Assembly (NCBI GenBank): GCA_943325255.2
Contig: CALPOS020000159.1
Span: 1 to 5,206, forward strand
DNA from: Sphingobacterium thalpophilum
GTDB lineage: Bacteria > Bacteroidota > Bacteroidia > Flavobacteriales > Flavobacteriaceae
DNA: 5,206 nt
Direction: 5' to 3'
Shown here in pieces: positions 1-4,510 of this stretch. A program made the position numbers and the translations under genes. How positions within the stretch are numbered: position 1 is the first letter of the stretch; each line of letters begins with the position of its first letter. A model generated the notes under the pieces. The model was not told where the DNA came from. It ran no database searches and worked only from the letters and a program-made list of their open reading frames with translations.

Positions 1-605
1 ACCTGACTAAAGTAAGTATTCGTTGTCGGTACATTCATTCGGAAGTCGATACTTTGGAGCGAATCGAAATCATGCAAGATTTACGAAAAGGAATCTTTGA
101 TGTGTTGATTGGCGTGAATTTACTGCGTGAAGGTCTGGACTTACCCGAAGTCTCACTGGTTGCTATTTTAGACGCAGATAAAGAAGGCTTTTTGCGAAGC
201 CATCGATCGCTAACGCAAACCATTGGTCGTGCAGCGAGAAACCTCAAAGGAAAAGCAATTATGTATGCGGATAAAATTACCGTCAGCATGCAAAAAACCA
301 TTGATGAAACCAATTATCGTAGGGAAAAGCAAATCAATTTTAATGTCGCGAATAATGTGGTTCCGATGGCATTGAACAAAAAAATCGAAAGTGCCTTTAC
401 TAAAATTCCATTGATTGATGCAGAGTTGGGCTATCTGCCGAACGTTGCAGCGGAGCCGATTACAGAATATTTATCTAAAGCTGAAATCGACAAACGCATT
501 CGGGAGAAACGCAAAGCGATGGAAAAAGCGGCCAAAGATTTAGACTTTCTCCAAGCGGCGAAATTTCGTGATGAGATTAAGGCGTTGCAGGAGAAACTTT
601 TTTAA
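1..605 (+). CDS. uvrB: UvrB, excinuclease ABC subunit B (3' part)
   Basis: This is the C-terminal 200 residues of UvrB, the DNA-damage-verifying helicase-like subunit of the UvrABC nucleotide excision repair complex, which loads onto lesions with UvrA and recruits UvrC. The frame is open from the first full codon at position 3 (L-T-K-V-S-I-R-C-R-Y-I-H-S), so the gene continues upstream; a TTG at 54 is internal. Visible landmarks are the helicase C-terminal lobe with the motif V region (GVNLLREGLDLPEVSL, then ILDADKEGFLRS), motif VI (QTIGRAAR), and a C-terminal UVR motif (about the last 40 residues, FLQAAKFRDEIKALQEKL), which in the family contacts UvrC. The conserved motifs in the visible part are intact and I see no frameshift. 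UvrB is usually about 660-680 residues, so roughly two thirds lies outside the window. The TAA stop overlaps the stop of the convergent TerB-like gene, and no separate intergenic terminator exists. Identification is near certain. Confidence 0.98.
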   Translation, partial: LTKVSIRCRYIHSEVDTLERIEIMQDLRKGIFDVLIGVNLLREGLDLPEVSLVAILDADKEGFLRSHRSLTQTIGRAARNLKGKAIMYADKITVSMQKTIDETNYRREKQINFNVANNVVPMALNKKIESAFTKIPLIDAELGYLPNVAAEPITEYLSKAEIDKRIREKRKAMEKAAKDLDFLQAAKFRDEIKALQEKLF

Positions 606-1033
606 TTGCATTGTTCTTGAAAAACTTCTAGCAAAAAGTCAGGAGAAATCATGCGCGTCGGAGACAATTCCATCGCTTTCAAAACGCGTTTCATCGCAAA
701 TGGATTTAAACCCATATTGATCCCGATTTCGTGAATCGCATTCTTTTCTCGTTCATGCAAAACGCCGTCACAGTGCATCAATAAAGCCAATCGATAAAAT
801 TGTTGAATCCTTTGAAACTCAGACTTTGTAACACTTGGATAGAATTCTTGATGAAACAACTGCTTGAAATCTTCAGGTTTGATTTGAAGTTCGTCAGCTA
901 CTAAGGTTAGAAACTGCAATTCACGATCGTGCAGCTTCCCATCGACCACAGAAAAGGACACCATCTCTGCCAATAAGCTTAATTTTTCTTCGTAGCTGTT
1001 CATCAATTGTTTATTTTTAGCGAAAATATTCAT
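602..1033 (-). CDS. TerB-like small helical protein
   Basis: A 143-residue soluble, probably all-helical protein resembling the TerB/DjlA-N fold family. No signal peptide or membrane segment is visible. It has two pseudo-repeated acidic motifs: residues 31-38 (DGKLHDRE) and 89-96 (DGVLHERE), each followed by a helix-like stretch. This D-G-x-L-x-x-x-E pattern is typical of TerB-like domains, where acidic residues may bind metal; the biochemical role is unknown, and tellurite resistance should not be assumed from the family name. From memory, homologues next to uvrB in flavobacteria are sometimes mislabelled excinuclease ABC subunit B; nothing in this protein resembles UvrB. The start is uncertain: ATG at 1033 is annotated, but ATG at 1003 (residue 11, M-N-S-Y-E-E-K) better matches where I recall homologues beginning. 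The gene is convergent with uvrB, sharing its TTAA stop, and divergent from the hydrolase gene with a 29-bp gap. Confidence 0.85.
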   Translation of the reverse strand: MNIFAKNKQLMNSYEEKLSLLAEMVSFSVVDGKLHDRELQFLTLVADELQIKPEDFKQLFHQEFYPSVTKSEFQRIQQFYRLALLMHCDGVLHEREKNAIHEIGINMGLNPFAMKRVLKAMELSPTRMISPDFLLEVFQEQCN

Positions 1034-1053
1034 TTTAGTCGAATTCGAAAAAA

Positions 1054-1061
1054 TAAATCTA
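1054..1061 (-). promoter_or_regulatory. Possible -7 element for the TerB-like gene
   Basis: On the minus strand this reads TAGATTTA, seven of eight matches to the Bacteroidota -7 consensus TAnnTTTG, ending 20 nt before the ATG at 1033. No TTTG lies at the expected spacing upstream; the nearest TTG is only about 15 nt away. It is therefore a weak candidate. If correct, the leader would be about 15 nt to ATG 1033 or about 45 nt to ATG 1003. Confidence 0.3.
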
Positions 1062-1062
1062 C

Positions 1063-1860
1063 TTGAAACTCCTTTTCAACCTCTTGCTCATCTTTTTTAC
1101 GCAAATAATCTTTTGTCAAGAGAGCACAGCATCGAAGCAAGTGTCAACATTTACATTGGAATCACCGCAATTACAATCCACCAAAAAAATCTGGTTGTAT
1201 TTGCCGAAGAATTATACAACATCAACCAAAAAATATCCGGTGATTTACATGCATGACGGTCAAAATTTGTTCGACGCGAAAACATCTTTTGCAGGCGAAT
1301 GGAACATCGACGAAAAACTCGACAGTCTCAACGCGCAAGTGATCGTGGTCGGAATAGAAACGACCGAAAAACGGACGGAAGAACTCACTCCATTTGTCCA
1401 TGCAAAACACGGCGGCGGAAAAGCCAATGACTATCTCGACTTTATCGTAAACACACTCAAACCGAAGATTGACGCAACTTACAGAACCAAAACCAATCCG
1501 AGAAATACCATCATGATTGGAAGTTCTTTGGGTGGAATGACTTCCTTCTACGCACTCTTAAAATACCCCAATTTTTTCGGAAAAGCAGGCGTATTCTCTC
1601 CTGCCTTTTGGTTTAATCGTGACGAGCTCGTCGACATGATGAAACAAACCAAAAAATTCGATGCTAAAATTTACTTTCTTCATGGCGATAACGAAGGCGA
1701 TCCGGATATGATTTCGGACTTAAACCAAATTGAATCTTTAGTCAACACCAAACGTTGTGAGTGCAAAAAACTGAATAAAAAAGTCCTCGTCAAAGGTGGA
1801 CAACACAACGAAAAATTATGGCGCGATGGATTTGTAAAAGCGTATCTTTGGCTTTTCTAA
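1063..1860 (+). CDS. Secreted alpha/beta hydrolase, esterase-D/COG2819 type
   Basis: A 265-residue serine hydrolase of the putative esterase family (PF00756-like, as in esterase D and Fes-type enzymes). The substrate cannot be read from sequence; members cleave acyl, siderophore or other ester bonds. Residues 1-19 form a signal peptide (K2, hydrophobic core LLFNLLLIFF, then F-C-Q-E). C18 is preceded by Phe, so the lipobox is poor and cleavage by signal peptidase I with release to the periplasm is more likely than a lipoprotein. Core motifs are YMHDGQNLFD (62-71), the nucleophile elbow GSSLGG with S155, a probable acid in GDNEGD (D209, E211 or D213), and H248 in GGQHNEKLW, matching the family pattern H-N-E-x-x-W. 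Length is normal. The start is TTG at 1063: an in-frame TAA lies at 1054-1056 and no ATG or GTG occurs before the signal peptide. It is divergent from the TerB-like gene, so its promoter probably lies within that gene's 5' end. Confidence 0.87.
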   Translation: MKLLFNLLLIFFTQIIFCQESTASKQVSTFTLESPQLQSTKKIWLYLPKNYTTSTKKYPVIYMHDGQNLFDAKTSFAGEWNIDEKLDSLNAQVIVVGIETTEKRTEELTPFVHAKHGGGKANDYLDFIVNTLKPKIDATYRTKTNPRNTIMIGSSLGGMTSFYALLKYPNFFGKAGVFSPAFWFNRDELVDMMKQTKKFDAKIYFLHGDNEGDPDMISDLNQIESLVNTKRCECKKLNKKVLVKGGQHNEKLWRDGFVKAYLWLF

Positions 1861-1864
1861 GTGG

Positions 1865-1985
1865 CTGAGTTGCTAAGTAACTGAGACACTGAGAATGAAA
1901 AGCGCAACAAATTACTAATTCCCGTTTTAAAAGTCAAAATTATAACTCAGAGACTCAGCAACTCAGTTTCTCAGCAACTCAAAAA
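1865..1985. repeat. Inverted pair of 8-bp-periodic CTGAG/CTCAG arrays
   Basis: The left arm (1865-1896) is four octamers: CTGAGTTG, CTAAGTAA, CTGAGACA, CTGAGAAT. The right arm (1946-1985) is five octamers in the complementary sense: CTCAGAGA, CTCAGCAA, CTCAGTTT, CTCAGCAA, CTCAAAAA. The arms can pair: 18 of 20 positions match between 1866-1885 and the reverse complement of 1962-1981, and the periodicity lets other registers pair too. The region between (1897-1945) is AT-rich with no visible signal. The array starts 4 bp after the hydrolase stop and ends one base before the DUF1456 ATG, so the right arm occupies that gene's ribosome-binding region. From memory, similar CTCAG/CTAAG octamer runs recur between genes in flavobacterial genomes. 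It could act as a terminator for the hydrolase or as a leader structure, or be a neutral repeat. Confidence 0.8.
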
Positions 1986-1986
1986 T

Positions 1987-2418
1987 ATGAACAACAACGA
2001 TATCTTCAAAAAACTCCGTGTCGCCCTCATGCTGCGCGATGATCAAATTATTGAAATTCTTGAACTAGTAGATTTCCGCATGTCGAAAGGCGAAATTGGC
2101 AATATTTTCCGAAGTCAAGATCACGCTGACTTTATGGAATGTGGCGACCAAGTGTTGCGTAATTTTTTAAATGGACTAGTTATTCATTTGCGTGGCACTA
2201 AAGAAAATCCCAAAAACCCGAATGAGGTTTTGGCAAAACACCGCGCTGAAATTCCAGTAAAAGAAAATGCGAAACCACGCGTTGAATTTAAAGCAACTCC
2301 GAAAACGGATTTCAAGAAAAAGCCAGCTTCTAAGAGCAATTCACGCGACAAGAAACCAGCTCCGAAAATTCAAGTGGTCGAAAAAGTAAAATTTAATAAC
2401 GGCAAAAAGAAGCCGTAA
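1987..2418 (+). CDS. DUF1456 (YehS-type) protein with basic tail
   Basis: A 143-residue cytosolic protein of unknown function. Residues 1-70 form one DUF1456 repeat (PF07308-like): N-N-D-I-F-K-K-L-R-V-A-L opens it and ECGDQVLRNFLNGL closes it. This resembles the second of the two repeats in E. coli YehS (pattern CGDQ-x-LR-x-FL-x-GL). The first YehS repeat has no counterpart here. Residues 71-143 instead form a low-complexity tail rich in Lys, Pro, Ala and Asn (clusters such as FKKKPASK, RDKKPAPK and a GKKKP end), probably disordered and strongly basic, suggesting nucleic-acid or ribosome contact; that is inference. The ATG at 1987 directly follows the octamer repeat, with only an A-run and no Shine-Dalgarno site. 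The DUF1569 gene starts 11 bp after its stop, so co-transcription is likely. The family call is confident; the function is unknown. Confidence 0.9.
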   Translation: MNNNDIFKKLRVALMLRDDQIIEILELVDFRMSKGEIGNIFRSQDHADFMECGDQVLRNFLNGLVIHLRGTKENPKNPNEVLAKHRAEIPVKENAKPRVEFKATPKTDFKKKPASKSNSRDKKPAPKIQVVEKVKFNNGKKKP

Positions 2419-2429
2419 TTTTATCTAGA

Positions 2430-2888
2430 ATGGAAGCACTCATTCATTTAGTAAACAAACTAGAAAACAACATTAATTCAAAAGATGTTTTCAATAGTCA
2501 AGTGTCGCAAGTCAACGTTTCGTGGCATCTGGCGCATAGCTTGAAAGTCATTTACAACATCATCAAAGTGTTGCAAAGTTCCAACCCAGCTGACTACCAT
2601 TGGAGATTCAATCTCAATAGAAGTTTTGTTTATTTTATAAATTTCATTCCAAGAGGTAAAGGTAAAGCACCGAAAGCAGTGGTTCCAGCAAACGAGATTT
2701 CAAAAGAAGAACTTCATAAAGACATTGCAACGGTCAGACAACTTTTGGAAGAACTACAACATTTGGATACCAAAAGTAATTTCACGCATCCTTATTTTGG
2801 GCAATTAAATCTCAAGCAAACCAAGAAGTTCTTAGCGCTTCACACCAATCATCACCTCAAGATTATGGATGATATCATTCGATCTTAA
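2430..2888 (+). CDS. DUF1569 / DinB-fold putative metal-binding protein
   Basis: A 152-residue cytosolic protein resembling DUF1569 (PF07606) within the DinB/YfiT four-helix superfamily. Members typically carry a His-based metal site and include thiol-dependent transferases; the activity of this one is unknown. Candidate ligands are H33 or H36 in SWHLAHSLK in the first part, and H138 plus H142 (H-x3-H) in LHTNHHLK near the C terminus. The preceding segment THPYFGQLNLKQ (119-130) is characteristic of the family as I remember it. Length is normal for the family, with no signal peptide. The ATG lies 11 bp after the DUF1456 stop, consistent with a two-gene operon. The TAA stop (2886-2888) overlaps the T-run of the minus-strand terminator that ends convergent sucC transcription. 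Confidence 0.82.
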   Translation: MEALIHLVNKLENNINSKDVFNSQVSQVNVSWHLAHSLKVIYNIIKVLQSSNPADYHWRFNLNRSFVYFINFIPRGKGKAPKAVVPANEISKEELHKDIATVRQLLEELQHLDTKSNFTHPYFGQLNLKQTKKFLALHTNHHLKIMDDIIRS

Positions 2889-2894
2889 AAAGTA

Positions 2895-2937
2895 AGCCAC
2901 GAATTTACGAATAAAATCAATTCGCAAATTCGTGGCT
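2895..2937 (-). terminator. Hairpin terminator between convergent operons, mainly for sucC
   Basis: An 18-bp stem (arms 2895-2912 and 2920-2937) with a 7-nt loop. The only imperfect position pairs 2907 with 2925: it is G-U in minus-strand RNA but A-C in plus-strand RNA. On the minus strand the stem is followed within 3 nt by five U residues (2891-2887), fitting an intrinsic terminator for sucC 22 nt after its stop. On the plus strand a T-run comes only at 2953-2958, so termination of the DUF1456-DUF1569 operon here is less certain. The arm sequence AGCCACGAATT resembles, from memory, a dispersed repeat common in flavobacterial intergenic DNA. Confidence 0.78.
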
Positions 2938-2959
2938 ACTATATAAATTACCTTTTTTC

Positions 2960-4156
2960 TTAAGAACCTAAAGCTTTCTGAACCTGATCTGCGGCTTCTT
3001 GAAATTCTACCGCAGATAAAATTGGCATGCCTGAATTGTCAATCAATTCTTTCGCAATCTCTGCATTGGTTCCTTGCAAACGAACGATAATCGGTACTTT
3101 AATTGCATCGCCCATATTTTTATAAGCATCTACTACACCTTGTGCTACTCTATCGCAACGAACAATTCCACCAAAAATATTAATCAAAATCGCTTTTACG
3201 TTTGGATCTTTTAGGATGATACGGAACGCCAATTCCACACGTTTTGCATCCGCAGTTCCACCAACGTCAAGGAAGTTCGCTGGTTCAAAACCGGCATACT
3301 TAATCAAATCCATCGTAGCCATCGCCAATCCAGCGCCATTTACCATACAACCTACCGTTCCATCCAAATCGACATAGTTCAATCCAGCTTCTTTAGCTTC
3401 CACTTCAATCGGGTTTTCTTCTCTGATGTCACGCATATCCGCATATTTCGGCTGACGGTATAATGCATTGTCATCTATATTTACTTTGGCATCCACTGCC
3501 ATAATTTTATTATCAGACGTTTTCAAAACCGGATTGATTTCGAACATCGACGCATCACAACCCACATAAGCATTGTAAAGTGAATCGATAAATTTCACCA
3601 TTTCCTTGAAAGCATTTCCAGAAAGTCCCAAATTGAAAGCAATCCTTCTGGCTTGAAAACCTTGCAAACCAACCGACGGGTCAATTTCTTCATTGTGAAT
3701 CAAATGTGGCGTGTGCTCTGCCACTTCCTCGATATCCATTCCACCTTCTGTAGAATAGACGATCATATTTCTACCTGAAGCTCTGTTCAACAAAACCGAC
3801 ATATAAAATTCAGAAGTTTCACTTTCACCAGGATAATACACATCTTCCGCAATCAAAACCTTGTGCACTTTTTTACCTTCCGCAGAAGTTTGCGGCGTAA
3901 TCAATTGCATCCCGATGATTTGTTCTGAAATTTCTTCTACCTGTTGCAAGTTCTTAGCCAACTTCACCCCACCACCTTTTCCACGTCCACCGGCGTGTAT
4001 TTGCGCTTTCACCACATACCATTGCGTTCCGGTTTCTGTAGTGAGTTGTTTGGCTGCAGCCACCGCTTCTACTGGACTATTCGCCACTATGCCACGTTGT
4101 ACGCGTACGCCATATTTTGCTAAGATCTCTTTTCCTTGGTATTCGTGTATGTTCAT
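2960..4156 (-). CDS. sucC: Succinyl-CoA synthetase (ADP/GDP-forming) beta subunit
   Basis: SucC with the alpha subunit SucD (not in the window) interconverts succinyl-CoA and succinate, coupled to ATP or GTP formation in the TCA cycle; it is cytosolic. The 398-residue protein is full length (E. coli 388). The N-terminal ATP-grasp domain starts MNIHEYQGKEILAKYG and contains K50 (VVK) and the nucleotide loop AGGRGKGG (55-62). FEINP (205-209) and VDAK (221-224) supply the probable Mg2+ ligands N208 and D222. The C-terminal ligase domain shows GCMVNGAGLAMAT (269-281), FLDVGG (295-300) and NIFGGIVRCD (326-335). Q20 in GVRVQRG matches the residue found in mammalian GTP-type enzymes rather than the Pro of E. 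coli. A short insertion (PGESETSE, 109-116) precedes the FYMSVLL strand. The start is ATG at 4156, matching family N termini. The gene is alone on this strand, without adjacent sucD, and divergent from lysA. Confidence 0.98.
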   Translation of the reverse strand: MNIHEYQGKEILAKYGVRVQRGIVANSPVEAVAAAKQLTTETGTQWYVVKAQIHAGGRGKGGGVKLAKNLQQVEEISEQIIGMQLITPQTSAEGKKVHKVLIAEDVYYPGESETSEFYMSVLLNRASGRNMIVYSTEGGMDIEEVAEHTPHLIHNEEIDPSVGLQGFQARRIAFNLGLSGNAFKEMVKFIDSLYNAYVGCDASMFEINPVLKTSDNKIMAVDAKVNIDDNALYRQPKYADMRDIREENPIEVEAKEAGLNYVDLDGTVGCMVNGAGLAMATMDLIKYAGFEPANFLDVGGTADAKRVELAFRIILKDPNVKAILINIFGGIVRCDRVAQGVVDAYKNMGDAIKVPIIVRLQGTNAEIAKELIDNSGMPILSAVEFQEAADQVQKALGS

Positions 4157-4187
4157 ATGGATGTAATTTGACTTTTTTAAAGTGCCA

Positions 4188-4195
4188 CAAAAATA
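4188..4195 (-). promoter_or_regulatory. Possible -7 element of the sucC promoter
   Basis: On the minus strand this reads TATTTTTG, an exact match to the Bacteroidota -7 consensus TAnnTTTG, ending 31 nt before the sucC ATG. No TTTG is found 19-21 nt upstream; one at 4207-4210 is only 11 nt away, too close. The motif is AT-rich and could be chance. If real, sucC mRNA would start downstream of the candidate structured RNA, making that RNA an independent transcript rather than the sucC leader. Confidence 0.4.
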
Positions 4196-4248
4196 ATAAA
4201 AAATGGCAAACTATTGATGGCGATTTCTAGTTTTATTTTGAAGTTTTT

Positions 4249-4418
4249 TAGGAGCTTTATCCCGCTTTTCGCTGCAATCTTTTTTGTTCTTTGTCACCCC
4301 GAGCGCAGTCGAGGGGTTTTCTAGAACAAAAAAGGATTTCCACTACAAACATGCAGTGTTCACCGAACACCGCAGAAAGTAAGAGTCAAGTGAGGTAATC
4401 GGGGCTAGGGTTTCCGCC
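4249..4418 (-). ncRNA. Candidate structured RNA upstream of sucC
   Basis: The GC-richer part of the 354-bp sucC-lysA gap folds on the minus strand into a branched structure. P1 pairs AGC-CCCG (4406-4400) with CGGG-AUAAA-GCU (4264-4253), seven pairs with an AUAAA bulge. P2 is a 10-bp hairpin (4374-4365 with 4361-4352, loop GGU) with one G-U pair that is A-C on the plus strand. P3 pairs 4337-4335 with 4279-4277 and then 11 perfect pairs, 4333-4323 with 4280-4290. Flanks GGCGGAAACCC (4418-4408) and GAUUGCAGCGAAAAGCGGG (4279-4261) resemble, from memory, a recurrent flavobacterial intergenic element with AGCCCCGAU at one end and AGCGGGAU..AGCUCC at the other. The Rfam Flavo-1 family is a possible identity, but I cannot confirm it. 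No promoter or U-tract is obvious. It may be a standalone RNA, a sucC leader, or a dispersed repeat. Confidence 0.5.
4293..4318. repeat. GC-rich palindromic repeat inside the P3 loop
   Basis: The segment CACCCCGAGCGCAGTCGAGG and the following bases form a small palindrome: CCCC (4297-4300) faces GGGG (4313-4316), and inner CGA (4300-4302) can face TCG (4309-4311) in an alternative register. It is much more GC-rich than its surroundings. From memory, TGTCA-nnn-CGAGCGCAGTCGAG-nnn is a very common dispersed Bacteroidota motif in which the outer bases vary together (TTTC with GAAA, CCCC with GGGG), like REP elements. It sits inside the loop of the TTTTTTGTTCT / AGAACAAAAAA stem of the candidate RNA. 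No transposase gene is present in the window. Confidence 0.6.
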
Positions 4419-4438
4419 TTAAAACAACTATATCGATT

Positions 4439-4451
4439 GAATTGCGAATTC
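4439..4451. promoter_or_regulatory. Short dyad upstream of the lysA promoter
   Basis: GAATT-GCG-AATTC is a perfect 5-bp inverted repeat with a 3-bp spacer, 11 bp upstream of the lysA -33 element. A second small dyad, CTTCC (4451-4455) with GGAAG (4466-4470), overlaps the -33 TTTG. Either could bind a regulator of lysA, but such short AT-rich dyads arise by chance often, and no regulator is known to me for these sites. Confidence 0.2.
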
Positions 4452-4462
4452 TTCCTCAATTA

Positions 4463-4494
4463 TTTGGAAGTCAATTTCAGTAACAATAGATTTG
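4463..4494 (+). promoter_or_regulatory. lysA promoter, Bacteroidota sigma-A type
   Basis: TTTG (4463-4466) is followed by a 20-bp spacer and TAGATTTG (4487-4494), an exact match to the Bacteroidota housekeeping promoter TTTG-N19-21-TAnnTTTG. Transcription should begin around 4499-4502, giving a leader of only about 10 nt before the ATG at 4511. The leader is A-rich (CTAAAAAGATACTACT) with no strong Shine-Dalgarno site, as usual in this phylum. A leader this short leaves no room for a riboswitch or attenuator. Confidence 0.82.
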
Positions 4495-4510
4495 CTAAAA
4501 AGATACTACT

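Noticed and set aside
35..313. Minus-strand ORF of 92 codons within uvrB
   Set aside because: It lies wholly opposite conserved UvrB motifs V and VI and has no recognisable domain; it is a shadow ORF.
54..605. Complete 183-residue gene starting at TTG 54
   Set aside because: The same frame is open back to position 3 and encodes typical UvrB sequence (C-R-Y-I-H-S-E-V-D-T), so 54 is an internal leucine codon.
1012..1019. TATTTTTA as a -7 element for the hydrolase gene
   Set aside because: It matches 7 of 8 bases but lies in an AT-rich stretch, lacks a TTTG at the right distance, and would leave a leader of over 40 nt; not supportable.
1222..1410. Minus-strand ORF of 62 codons within the hydrolase gene
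   Set aside because: It is antisense to conserved hydrolase sequence with no recognisable family; it is a shadow.
1865..1985. CRISPR array
   Set aside because: Units are 8 bp with 3-bp variable parts and reverse orientation between arms; there are no spacers of CRISPR length and no cas genes.
3861..4166. Plus-strand ORF of 101 codons opposite the sucC 5' end
   Set aside because: Cys/Pro-rich translation antisense to the ATP-grasp domain; typical artefact of codon bias in sucC.
4352..4374. lysA leader riboswitch or attenuator
   Set aside because: The hairpin lies upstream of the strong lysA promoter (4463-4494), so it would not be in the lysA mRNA, and its wobble pair favours the minus strand.
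4351..4398. 15-codon plus-strand ORF (MQCSPNTAESKSQVR) in the sucC-lysA gap
   Set aside because: It has no ribosome-binding or promoter signal and overlaps the P2 hairpin of the candidate RNA; likely chance.
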